This document shows positions 38,406 to 49,415 of a stretch of DNA of 64,000 bases, in pieces; positions within the stretch are counted from its first letter, which is position 1; each line of letters starts with the position of its first letter. The notes beneath the pieces are model-generated. The model made no database searches, was not told the origin of the DNA, and saw only the letters and a list, made by a program, of their open reading frames with translations. The stretch is from NCBI GenBank assembly GCA_964007475.1, contig OZ023273.1, positions 143,379,308-143,443,307 of the forward strand. Reading direction: 5' to 3'. A program made the position numbers and the translations under genes. Source of the DNA: Hybos culiciformis. Lineage: Eukaryota; Arthropoda; Insecta; Diptera; Hybotidae.

Positions 38406-38674
38406 TGTGGTGGTGTACTTACCTACATTAGTTTAAAATTTAACACCAGATGTCAGAGAGGTTTTTGGAGGTCCCGATAGATAGAGTGTAACGGAGAGAG
38501 ATTATTATTTTTTGGGATGGCAAGAAGCAAACATCGTAATGATTATTTTTCCTGAAAATATTTAATTTTTTAATTTTTAATTTTTATAACGTTTTTGAAA
38601 TAAAACTTTTTTTTTTTGTAAATAAAATAAATAATATTTTATTTGGTTGGAGGATTGAAGAAACCAGCGTAACA
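38406..38674 (+). repeat. 3' LTR of Gypsy element 1
   Basis: The 269-bp repeat is nearly identical to the 5' LTR. It begins 13 bases after the gag-pol stop. The short sequence between them is only weakly purine-rich, so the polypurine tract is not obvious. Confidence 0.92.
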
Positions 38675-39149
38675 CTTTTAAATTTTATTATTTAAAAATT
38701 TCCAATTTCCAAATTATTCAAATTTTATTATTTAAAAATTTCGAATTTCTGTTTGTTGTTTACTTGTTTATTTTTAAATTTGTATTGCCAACCTTTTGAA
38801 AATAGAAAAAAGGCAGAAAAAAGCAAGGAAAAAGCAGAAAATTTGGCAACTATAATGTCTGCAAACTGACCTTTTTTGTCTGCAAACTAATTTTTTTTGT
38901 CTGCAAACTGGCCTTTTACGCAAAGGTTAGTTATTTTTTTTCCTTTTTTTTTGTATGAGAAAGGCCTGTTCACAGGTCAGTTTACAGTTTAGTTCCACTC
39001 AAAGGTCAGTTTTAAGGTCCAAGTGCAGATACGGTATTAGTTTATGTTATTATTGTTTTGATAATATTCATTTTTTTTATATAAATTTCATTATATAAAT
39101 TTTTTTATATAAATTTCATTATACGAAAGATCAATAGTTATAATATAAC

Positions 39150-40765
39150 CAGGGCCGGTCCTGCTATATGTGCATGATGTGCACTTGCACAGGGCGCCTA
39201 ACGAATAGGGCGCCAATCGATTTGTAGTCAAGAATATGCAAATCCATTCGAAATTGACTACTGTGCTACTGTTCACAAAAAAAATCTACCCAGAAAAAAA
39301 TCAACACAGTATACAATTTTTTTTGTATACCGTGATCAAATTGCACATTGTATAATGTGCAAATAAGAATTCAGCATAGAATAAAATCAACATAGTATTT
39401 ATGTAAATATTTTTTTTTGGTATACACTAGGTAGAAAAAGTCTGCGTACGGGCTCGTTTCTTATTTTTTGTTCAACATGTTCCCAGTTTTTGATGTCATT
39501 TTAAAGTACTATATGAAAAAAGTTTTTTTGTGAAAACATTTTTTTTTTTTCAAAATTTAAATTTTGAGAAATAATATCAATTTTTTGAACTGTCTGAGTA
39601 CAGCCTGTTTCAATGCCGCGTCTCAGAAATTAACTGGTAATCTCATTTGAAACGCAATTGAATGTAGATAATTTGCGCCATATAATTTTATGGTACGATA
39701 AGGGAAATTATCAAAAATTGTCTTTGAAAGTCATAGGAATAGCTTAGAACTGCTGGAAAATAGGTTAGAACCGCTTCTTTTTATGATTTTCAAAGGCGAT
39801 TTTTGACACTTTCACTTATCGTAGAGATAAAATTTTATGGCGCAAAATTATCTACATTCAATTGCCTTTCAAATGGCATCATTAGTTAATTTTTGAGACG
39901 CGGCATTAAAACCGGCTGTACGCAGACTTTTCCAAAAATTGATATTTCTCAAAATTTAAATTTTGATAAAAAAAATTTTTTTACAGAGTCCTTTTAAATG
40001 ACATCAAAAACTGGGAACATGTGGAACAAAAAATAAGAAAACGAGCCCGTACGCAGACTTTTTTTACCTAGTGTATGTATATTTATTTGAGGACTAGCAT
40101 TAGACCTACTGGGAATACCTCGTTAAAAAAAGCGCTTTAGTATAGTCTACTTCAGACTTCAAACTGCGGCTCTTGAGCCGCATGCGGCTCATAATATAAA
40201 TTTATGCGGCTCCGGAAATAATTTTTTTTACACTGCATTCGGCTCGAAGTACAATTCTGACAAATTTTTTTTTTCACCCGGCCTAAACTTTTTTCATTCT
40301 AAACTACAAATAAAGAATTTTTTTTCCACTGTAAACTACAAATAAAGAATTTTTATTATTTTGTAAAAATAAACATCGAGTTTCAATGACAGAATAGAAT
40401 TGAACAAATCAATTAAGGGTGTCATCATTAAAATTACAATTAATTTTGAAGAATTATATATGTATTTTGAACAATGTATAAAATTCATAATTAGAAATCA
40501 AAATTATTGTTTTATTTAATTTTTAATATTTTAAAACGGTATATAAATCAAAAATTAAATATATTGATTTTCTTATATACATTTATAATTATTAAAAAAT
40601 TTGCGGCTCTTTAATTTTTGATATTTCTTAAAATTTGCTCGCTTATGTTTTGGGTTGCTCAGGCCTGGTTTACCTCAATGGTGACGTGAAAATGACTTAT
40701 ACTATGCTTATGGGCGCAATTTTCAAAATCGGCACAGGGCGCAGAATCAGCTAGGACCGCGCCTG
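39150..40765. mobile_element. Non-autonomous hAT element with 8-bp target duplication
   Basis: The 1616-bp element starts CAGGGCCGGTCC and ends GGACCGCGCCTG (10 of 12 positions match as inverted repeats). It is flanked on both sides by the same 8 bases AATATAAC (39142-39149; 40766-40773). The 8-bp duplication and CAG-type termini are the hAT signature. Subterminal GGGCGC motifs lie near both ends, and GCGGCTC repeats at 40166-40212 and 40613. No transposase frame is present. A separate MITE sits inside it at 39425-40073. Confidence 0.9.
39425..40073. mobile_element. TA-flanked fold-back MITE nested in the hAT element
   Basis: The 649-bp element begins CACTAGGTAGAAAAAGTCTG and ends in the near-exact inverse, flanked by TA (39423-39424; 40074-40075). 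Pairing is not limited to the ends. Internal blocks such as CGCGTCTCAGAAATTAACT (about 39618) are matched by an inverted copy at about 39882-39902, and the ATTGAATGTAGATAATTT block (about 39657) by one at about 39845-39862. Nearly the whole element can therefore fold into one long imperfect hairpin. It has no coding capacity. Confidence 0.88.
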
Positions 40766-40773
40766 AATATAAC

Positions 40774-43700
40774 GAATGAAAATTCTTAGAAAACCACATA
40801 AATATTTTTCAACTAATTTCTTGGGTGAAAAATTATAGGACAAATAAATATTATATAAATTTCATAAATTCCATAAAATTGTTACAACGAGATTTAAAAT
40901 ATCAACTCTAAATTTTAAGAAATTAATTCAATTAGCTCTCAAACTTAATATAATACTATTTATTTTTTTCTTTAATTGTAAAAGCTTTGTTTGTTTTAAG
41001 AGTGCATGTTTGTAATTAATTATTAATAGCAATTAATATATGTAAATTAATATACTATCATTAGAATGTATTTCTTTATATAGGAATACACAAAATATAT
41101 ATGACTTCATATATAACATCAAAAAATTATTACAAATTTTATGTAAATTTTCTACAAATTTGTATTTTATATATTCAATTTTTATATTTCATCATACATG
41201 TATTCCTCATCCCCTAGATAAATTAGTTTATGATTGTTTCGATTATTACAATATTCAAAAATGTGTCCCAAATATTGTCAGAGGAAATAATATTATAAGA
41301 AAATTTATCTAAAACTAAATTATTCCATGATTTAAATTGACATGTAGGAACAATAATTTGATTTCTTTATATCTACCTAAAAAAAAATTGTGAATAATAT
41401 TGAAAAATATTGAATAAATAATATTGAAAGAAAATTTATTCTAATTTTATACACGAAAATTCACATACTCCAAATATTAGAAATAAAGATCAAGGGCTGA
41501 TTTCCATTTTTATGATGAAAACTAAGGTCAAATTCTATAAATAAAAATTTTGTTCAAGCGACATTTTTATCTAATTTTCCAAGCATAAATAGATCAAAAT
41601 GTAGCTCGAATTATTATTTTTTTTTTAATTGCATAAGTTTAATGAAACTGACTGCTGTTTTACTGAAACATTTTAGTTAGTCTTATCATATTTAAATCAA
41701 TAATAAAACGATTTCTTCCTAGTTAATTTTATACGATAGTTCTGAAGCAACATCGTATAAAATTTATTTGTAAAAATATACCAAAATGATACGGAATATA
41801 GGCTCCCTGATTAAAAAAAAAAAAACAAAAAAAAAAAAACTAAAATTAATTTAACTAATAACTAACAAAATTTGTGGTAATATAATAATAAATGGATTGT
41901 ATGTAATAAGAACTACATATAGATATTAATATAATGATGATTCAGATTTTGTTTAATCATCAGAAAATTTTTGTACCAATCTATTTCATGTTTTATGTGT
42001 TAACTTCAAATTTATTTAAAATACATCAGATAAATTTAATTAATTTTAAAGTGATTATTTAAAAGCATATTTCCGTATTTAATATTAATTGAAAACATAA
42101 TCATATCATTCATCAATATATAACGAAAATCAAATTTTATATGCGTATATGAATCTTAAATATAAATAAAATACTTGTAAATAATATAAAATAGTAATTA
42201 TGCATTCAAATTTAAATTTAAAATTTTCATATGGAAATCATTTTGTGATAGACGTTTTATAATTAAAAAATTGTTGAGTATTAATAGTTTTTTTTTAAGG
42301 GGACGGGAATGTTATTGTTGACTTGTTGACAACATTATTGATGTTTAAAAATTTTTTTTCGATGACCCACTGATGCCACATAAATGTAGAGAAAGAATCG
42401 CTTAGCACCCACTAAGTCAATTTATATTTTTATTGTAATAAATTTCGAATTTTTACTTCAACTTTTTTTAACTAAAATTCAAAAAGAGTTTTTATCGTGG
42501 TCTTTTTTTTGGTATAATTTATGAGAGAGGAAACATATTTTTTTCCTTCAAATTATCACATTTATAATTCAAATGTTTTTTAATATAAAAAAAAATAAAA
42601 TAAATATTCTTTTTCATTTTTTAGGATACATATTTTTTTGTACAAAATTTATGGTGTTTAATTTCAGTAATTTGACAGAATATTCATATATGACTTTACA
42701 TCAATTTAAAACATCTAAATTAAATTGTAAACATGAATATTCGTCAACTTCAAAAAATTTGGTAAAATCATCATGATTTGAGCTCTTAAAAGCCGTAATC
42801 AATCTTATATATTTTTTTTTTTGTGAATAAAAATAAATTTTAGGCTGTTTTTGTTTATTTCAATAATGTTTATATACTGTATAATGTACGATTGTATGTG
42901 TTATATACATTAGGAATATAAAAAATGTACATTTTTTTTTTTCAAATAAATATAACCCTTTTTTTTTGGAAAAAATATTTAAAAATAAAGGGTAATGTCA
43001 CATTATTTTATTTTTTTTCATTTTGAAATAAAAATTCTTGCAATGGTATTTGTATAGTAGTAATGTACCTATATAGGAAATATTTATTATTTAATGTGTT
43101 TAACTTGTAAATGAAAACCCTTAGGGCTAGTATTCGATTCAAAAGAAAAAAAAATTTAAATATAACTGAAAATTTGTTAACAAAAAAAGAATTTAATAAT
43201 TTATTGGTGTATAATTTTCATTTAAGTCATGGCTCATTTTTAGAAATTAAAAACATTTTTTTAATTTTTTATTAATTCACCCAAAATGTCTGCAATAACT
43301 GGATATATAAAGTTTTAATTATTTTCTACTTCAAAATAAGCCTTTGTTTCTTAAAATAAGTTCCAGACCAATTCCATTATTCCGAAAATTAGTTTACAAA
43401 AAAATAGATAAACTTTAAGAAAAAAAATTTTAAAATCCTTAAAATGAAGGAAGTTCAAAAAATCATTCTTTTAATTTTATTATCGATATTTAAAAGAATT
43501 AAATAGTTATTAAGGAGGATAAAATATTTATTTATATAAATTTGCAAATCTCCTTCTGCACATTTATATTATACAATATATATATATATATATTTATCCA
43601 TATATATTTTAAAAGAAACGACAAACTTCATAAAAAATTTTAAATTTGTACAATAAATTCATTTTATGACACAATTATTTTCATTTTCTTTTCCGATAAC

Positions 43701-44062
43701 TTTAGTAATGTGTTTTCCTTCTTTTTTTTTTTTTTTGTGTTGTTGAACTATTATCATTGCATTCATTTTATATTTTCCTTTCAGACAAAATTTTCATTTA
43801 TCCACAGAATTTTCTTCATCAGCATCATAGTACTTCCCTTTCAAAAGAAAGTGAAATGTTAAAAAAAATAAATTTACAATCTAAGGATATAATATTTTGA
43901 ATTCCTGTGAATTTTATAAGTTTGAGGAAAATATATGTTCTTAGTTCTGCGACAAATATTATATAGATGTATTTAAAATCTTTTAAATCTTTTTAATACT
44001 TCAAACTAAAGTATAAAACTATCAAAAATATTCAAGATTTAAATTAGAATCTTAATATTATA
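40774..44062. other. AT-rich spacer
   Basis: No gene was recognised. A TA repeat is present at about 43577-43595. The slightly GC-richer patch at about 42300-42420 gives no recognisable product. Confidence 0.5.
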
Positions 44063-44330
44063 GCCGGCTTGATGTAGTGGTAGTGTCTTTATTTATCCTA
44101 GTGTCAAAAAGTCGTTGGTTTGAATCGTACCTCGGATTAGAATTTGTGTTTCAACTGTCCACTTGATCTAAGCGTTTGTGTTGTTTTTTTTTCAAAATTG
44201 AATTTTGTTTTTCAGCAATTTAAAGATGCTTTCAATACTATGCACTTGTTAATCATTTAGATAACTAGTTTTTTGAAGAGGAACTCAATCCTTTCGAACG
44301 CTAGTTTTGTGTGAATTTAAAAAAAAAAAA
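44063..44330 (+). mobile_element. tRNA-derived SINE-like copy
   Basis: The 5' 75 bases resemble a tRNA gene. An A-box-like TTGATGTAGTGG lies at 44069-44080 and a B-box-like GGTTTGAATCG at 44117-44127, about 37 bases apart, as in RNA polymerase III internal promoters. The acceptor stem does not pair well, so it is not a functional tRNA gene. An unrelated body of about 190 bases follows and ends in an A run at 44319-44330, which is the layout of a SINE. Flanking target duplications were not identified, so the limits are approximate. Confidence 0.6.
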
Positions 44331-47300
44331 CATAAAATACATCATAATTTCTGAGAAAATGTACATATATAAGTAAGATTGTATTACAGATATTGAAAAT
44401 ATTAAATTAACATCTTTGGAGACATAACTCGCAAGATTTATGAGCTTTGAGCACATAAAAGCGAATTTTAGTATCATGAATTTATGCGATTATGAAGTAA
44501 ATGTATAAGAATTTTTTATGAGACATTAAATATTTTTTTCTCTACTGAAATATAAGATCATGTAATGTTAAAATATAATGTATTTAAAATCGATATAAAT
44601 ATATATTTTTAAATAATTAAATTAAATTTTATTTTTATGTATACACAATGTATGCATTCATTCAATTTTCGTCTATAAAGTAAAGAAGAATATATATTCC
44701 ATATTCAATTATGTTATTAGAGGTTAGAATTTATAAAATTGTGACAGTGGGGATGATAAGCAAAAGGACAGTTAAGATAATCGGGAAAGTGAAACAATTT
44801 TTAGAACGTCTTCGATCGTTTATGTTGGATAATTATATACAGACGGAGGCGTTTAATCGCCAAAGGCTTTTAGAAGTCTTTTTGAGCTTTCGCGAAATAA
44901 AATCTCAAACAGTCTTGGAGACAGCTAGGCTTGTAAGGAAAAGAATTTCGACCGAAGTTTTCCCCGACAGTAGAAATAATTCCAGATTACAATTATTAAT
45001 ACTAAAATTTATTAGCTTTGAACTGTTGACATTTACTCTATTCAATATTCTACAAAATTTACTTATGTTTTATCTTTTTTGCATTCAAAAAAAAATCCTT
45101 CATTAACATTCGATATAATTGAATAATATTCCAAAAACTGAAATTCTGTATCAAATTTTCATTAAACATATCAAGTTTTCATAACATTTCTATTTCTTTG
45201 TTATCATTATCATAATAAAAAAAATAAATTAAAGAAAAAGAAATTTTCTTTTGAATATTATTAAATAGTTTTTCTTCATTATTTTCAAAAGAAAATTTAT
45301 ATATTAAGTGACAATTATTTCTTATTAGTAAAAATATATATAATTTTTTTATTTTCATTTCTTTTATATTACGTCTCCGAAATATAAACTTTTTTCAGTT
45401 TATGTATTTTGCTGTATTTAACAAAAACATAATACATATAGTTTCATAAAACTAAGAACATTAATGCAAAAAAAAAATATATATAATTTTGGAATTTTAT
45501 AAAATTTAATTGAAACATAAACTTTTCATGCTTAAATATAAATTTATTTTAATTAAAATTCTATAAGCCCTTCAAAATTATAGAAAAGTGTTTTATGAAA
45601 ATAATAGTTCTATATTAACAGAACTACATTTTCTTCTTTTAGTCTTCGGTTAACAAATTTCATTTGTGAGAATTAAACAATAATAATAAAATAATTAATA
45701 TTCAAATGATTGTCTGTAATAGGACCATTATAAATACCCACACCAAAGATATAATTACATCAGGAATTAAAAATATCATGGACAGAAAATAGAAACTCCT
45801 GTAATTATAAAGTAATTTCAAGAATTAAAACTTCTTTTAAAAAGTAATGCAATTCGCGCTCATTTTTATGTATTTCCAGTTTTTCACTTGATTAAATTCT
45901 TATAACTACCAATTTTTCTTTTTATCGTGACATTATATTATTTCTATATCTGTCAAAACATAAAATGTTTAAATAATAAAATTTTATTTTATAATATTAT
46001 GTTTTTATACATATATACTTTTTTTTTTAGATTTTTTATTTGTTTTGTGATAATTGAAGAAATAAAAATATAATAAGTGTGTGTAGCTTTATCCCTCTTT
46101 GTTGTTTACGTTTTTTTTTTTAATAACTTTCGAGCCAAATATATGACAGATTTCTTTCTAGAGGTGAAAAAAATACGAAAATAAAAAATAAATAAAGAAG
46201 ATAAAACAAACTTCTATATTATTTTCAAATATTTATTTATAAAATTGTTGATGTGATGATAACAAAAAAAAAATAAAAATTTATATAAATGAAACATGCT
46301 TCCAAAAAACTTTTCAAATTAATTTTCGATAAAGAAAATAAAATATGATCTAAGTTAAGGCCAAAGCAAATAAATTTCTATACGTATATTCAAAAATATA
46401 AATGGAGATATAATAACTTAGAAATCAAATATGACACATAAGTTAACGGGTCAGGTTAGAGCATTGAAAAATTTATTACAAAAAAAAATATTTAGTTAAG
46501 TTTTTTTTTTATTTCTAAATAAATATTTATATAAGTTAATATGGTCTTCTTAATTTAAGAGATATAAATAAATTTATTCTATTTTTAATCTTTTATTTAT
46601 ATTTATTGTCAAAACTTAATGCCAAAAGCTAAGAAGTCGATAGATATATACGGTTTTTTTTCATTAATTATATCTATGCCGAGTCTAAATGTCTGTCCTT
46701 TGTCAATACGAAATATGATCTAGTCTAGTATATTTTTAAAAAATATTATTTAAAATTGTTCTTTAACTTTGTTTTTTTATAGATATGTTGGAAAGAAATA
46801 GTTACAAAAATATTGTTCAGATTTGATAAAGATAAGGTTTCATGAAATATGGGCCAATATAAAAAAAAAACCTTCAGGATGTCCTGTTATTAATCTTCAA
46901 GATGCTGTTTCAAATTCCATATTCTTAATAATAAAAAATAGTTTATTTTGACTCACATTATATTTTGAAAAATTTAATTCATGATATTTATGAATTAATT
47001 TCATAAATTTAATTATTGTACAATAAAATTTATCGTATGAGAAGGAAGAATTGCTGTTAAATATAAATAAAATTAAAATAAAAAAAATTTTAAATATAAT
47101 TTCATACTTATTTTCTACAAAAAAGTGTCATAAAACGTGCTTAGATTTTTTGAATATAATTCTTAGAAAAAAAGACAATATAATATAATAATAACATCAC
47201 TCCATCCAATAATGAATTTTTTAGCATACACTTGTTATAAATATAATAATTTAAGGTGCTTGCCGAAGCATAATAAAATAACAATAATAGGCTTCCACTT

Positions 47301-47535
47301 GTTTTTAAAAAAAAAAAATTTTAGTGGGTTAAAGAAAAGCTGTAAAATATTTCAACCAAAAGACACGATTGCAAAAGACACGATTGCAAAAGATTAAACA
47401 AAATTAAATTACACAATGGTCTAAGACTAAAGTAATTGATATTCTATCAATTTTCATATCAGTATGTAATACTATATATATTGTTGGTAGGCCATAAAAC
47501 TGAAATCATGACAAAATAAATCGTTGAAAACAATA
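44331..47535. other. AT-rich spacer with one unexplained ORF
   Basis: Apart from the ORF at 44711-45106 nothing gene-like is visible. A 15-base unit (AAAAGACACGATTGC) is repeated twice at about 47360-47392. Confidence 0.45.
44711..45106 (+). CDS. Unrecognised ORF, 131 codons, in a higher-GC patch
   Basis: I do not recognise the product. The frame is open from ATG at 44711, and the middle part (about 44740-45000) is clearly richer in G+C than the surroundings. That makes this more than a random AT-rich ORF. The predicted chain is basic and Leu/Arg-rich in that part and then runs into low-complexity hydrophobic residues encoded by AT-rich DNA, so the true feature probably ends near 45000. One alternative is a fragment of a retrotransposon leader or gag, because TGACAGTGGGGATGATAAG resembles sequence that follows a Gypsy LTR. 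Coding status is doubtful. Confidence 0.2.
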   Translation: MLLEVRIYKIVTVGMISKRTVKIIGKVKQFLERLRSFMLDNYIQTEAFNRQRLLEVFLSFREIKSQTVLETARLVRKRISTEVFPDSRNNSRLQLLILKFISFELLTFTLFNILQNLLMFYLFCIQKKILH

Positions 47536-48019
47536 GTGCTTCACCCTTAAAAAAATTTAAAAATTTCAAATTCTGAATTTCAAATTCCTAATGTATTTTG
47601 TTAGTGTAAAATTTCAAATTTTTTTTTGTTGTTGTGAATTTCAAATACACGCCTCAGAGCGTGTATTTGAAATTAACAACAACAAAAAAAAATTTGAAAT
47701 TCAAGTTCTGTCATTCTAATTGTCAAATCAAAAAAAAAAGACATGCCAGATGAAAAAAATTCCGCAAATTTCCTGAGATTTTTTTTGCACAATAATTTTT
47801 TGTTCATAATTTTTCCCCAGTATAATAAAATTCTCTAAATTTAAGGAAAGAAAATCCTACTCTGGCAGCTTTGTTATTAATATTTGAAATTTATGAAAAA
47901 AAGTGAAAAAAAGTGTTCACCCGAAAACTTTTTTTTGACATTAAATTACACTAACAAAATACATTAGGAATTTGAAATTCAGAATTTGAAATTTTTAAAT
48001 TTTTTTAAGGGTGAAGCAC
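47536..48019. mobile_element. TA-flanked MITE (family A, copy 2)
   Basis: The 484-bp element has inverted terminal repeats of about 74 bases that look identical (47536-47609 against 47946-48019), starting GTGCTTCACCC. TA flanks both ends (47534-47535; 48020-48021). A second near-perfect hairpin with 42-base arms and a 6-base loop lies inside (47611-47700). It shares a 35-base block (47937-47971) with the element at 30864-31200, so both belong to one family. No coding capacity. Confidence 0.9.
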
Positions 48020-48079
48020 TAATATCTTCTAGTTTTTTTAATATTATAAGAACGTTTTTATCTTACAATAGTGTGTTAA

Positions 48080-48621
48080 GAGCCCTGAATGTGAAAAATT
48101 GCAAAAAATTGGTCTTAGTTTGGCTTTGATTGTAGGGTTACTACAATCTAGACTGAAGTGATTTTTTGATATGTTAGAGAGTATATAACTGGCTCCAGGG
48201 TAGGTGAGGCGGATTTTTTAAATTTTGAGTTTTTTGGCCCAAATGAGCCTTTAAAAAACTTGAACATATTTGCTTGGATTCTGAAGTAAAGGAAAAAGAT
48301 AATAAAAAATCTCAAACGCAGAAATAAATCTAAAATACCACTCTCCAGGGCTGGTGACGTGAAATTTTGAATTTCTTTAATTTCCTAAACAGTTTTTAAT
48401 TAATTTCATTTATTTGTAAGAATTTTTTAATTTTTTTGATAAATAACAGTTTCTGCACAGAAATAAAATTCAAATATAGTTTTGTGATTTTCTGGTAGAG
48501 GTGTTTTTCGTACAATTTTTGTCGCATTTTTCACGGCCGTTTATTTTCTGTAAAATAAAACAAAAAAAAACCGCAAAAATAGAAAACAGAAATAGCAAAC
48601 AGAATTTCACATGGAGGGCTC
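48080..48621 (+). mobile_element. TTAA-flanked TIR element (family B, copy 1)
   Basis: The 542-bp element starts GAGCCCT and ends AGGGCTC, immediately flanked by TTAA on both sides (48076-48079; 48622-48625). TTAA duplication is the target preference of piggyBac-type transposons. It is non-coding apart from short chance ORFs. It is about 96-97% identical by eye to copy 2 in the same orientation 249 bases downstream. Confidence 0.82.
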
Positions 48622-48870
48622 TTAATGTTCCCAATGATATGGGGTTGGAAGTTGAAATGTATTTCTCACCTCTCTACATTTCTGCTCTTTGTAATTTTTT
48701 TTCTAAACTCATTTTTCTCATTTTTTTGACACAAAATATCTTTATTTTAAGAAAGATTTTTAGTCCAGACTAAAATCAAGATTTTTTCGTTTTATACAAA
48801 TTTTATACACACAGTCAGAAAAAATCTTGATTTTAATCTTCGAAAACATCCTGTGTAAATGTCAAGTTAA
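48622..48870. other. Spacer between the two TTAA elements
   Basis: The spacer is bounded by TTAA at both ends. It contains an inverted repeat around AATCAAGATTTTTTC (48774) and GAAAAAATCTTGATTTT (about 48819). It may be a third, diverged component of a compound structure or simply the original host sequence. Confidence 0.5.
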
Positions 48871-49411
48871 GAGCCCTCATTGTGAAAAATTGCAAAAAAT
48901 GGGTCTTAGTTTGGCTTTGATTGTAGGGTTACTACAATCTAGACTGAAGTGATTTTTTGATATGTTAGAGAGTATATAACTGGCTCCAGGGTAGGTGAGG
49001 CGGATTTTTTAAATTTTAAGTTTTTTGGCCCAAACGAGCCTTTAAAAAACTTGAACACATTTGCTTGGATTCTGAAGTAAAGGAAAAAGATAATAAAAAA
49101 TCTCAAACGCAGAAATAAAGCTAAAATACCACTCTCCAGGGCTGGTGACGTGAAATTTTGAATTTCTTTAATTTCCTAAACAATTTTTAATTAATTTCAT
49201 TTATTTCTAAGAATTTTTTAATTTTTTTGGTAAATTACAGTTTCTGCACAGAAATCAAATTCAAATATAGTTTTGTGATTTTCTGGTAGAGGTGTTTTTC
49301 GTACAATTTTTGTTGCATTTTTCACGGCCGTTTATTTTCTGTAAAATAAAACAAAAAAATCTGCAAAAATAGAAAACAGAAATAGAAAACAGAATTTCAA
49401 GTGGAGGGCTC
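48871..49411 (+). mobile_element. TTAA-flanked TIR element (family B, copy 2)
   Basis: The 541-bp sister of the element at 48080-48621 has the same GAGCCCT/AGGGCTC ends and TTAA flanks (48867-48870; 49412-49415). Around twenty scattered point differences separate the copies. They are therefore independent insertions of a low-copy family, or an old local duplication. Confidence 0.82.
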
Positions 49412-49415
49412 TTAA

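Larger units (their letters stand above)
33563..38674 (+). mobile_element. Full-length Ty3/Gypsy LTR retrotransposon (element 1)
   Basis: The element is 5.1 kb: 5' LTR, leader, one gag-pol reading frame and 3' LTR. LTRs start TG and end CA, and CTTT occurs at both insertion edges (33559-33562 and 38675-38678), consistent with a 4-bp target duplication. Pol order protease, reverse transcriptase, RNase H, integrase places it in Ty3/Gypsy. There is no env frame: gag-pol ends 13 bases before the 3' LTR. The two LTRs differ by about one substitution and one 2-bp indel, so insertion is recent, yet an in-frame stop breaks the polyprotein. Confidence 0.95.
33430..39034. mobile_element. TIR element (about 490 bp) split by a Gypsy insertion
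   Basis: The left end CCGTATCTGCACTTG (33430-33444) is repeated inverted at the right end (39020-39034), each flanked by TA (33428-33429; 39035-39036). Removing the LTR retrotransposon at 33563-38674 leaves a short non-coding element of about 490 bp. Its right half has three GTCTGCAAACT units about 21 bases apart (38857, 38878, 38899), and AAGGTCAGTT motifs occur near both ends. A 38-base direct repeat lies at about 38680-38755. It is best read as a Tc1/mariner-type MITE that was later hit by the retrotransposon. Confidence 0.75.

Noticed and set aside
44063..44140. Functional tRNA gene
   Set aside because: Box A and box B are present, but the 5' and 3' ends do not form an acceptor stem and a SINE-like body follows.
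48501..48773. 90-codon ORF spanning the end of a TTAA element
   Set aside because: It crosses the element boundary at TTAA and has no recognisable domain.
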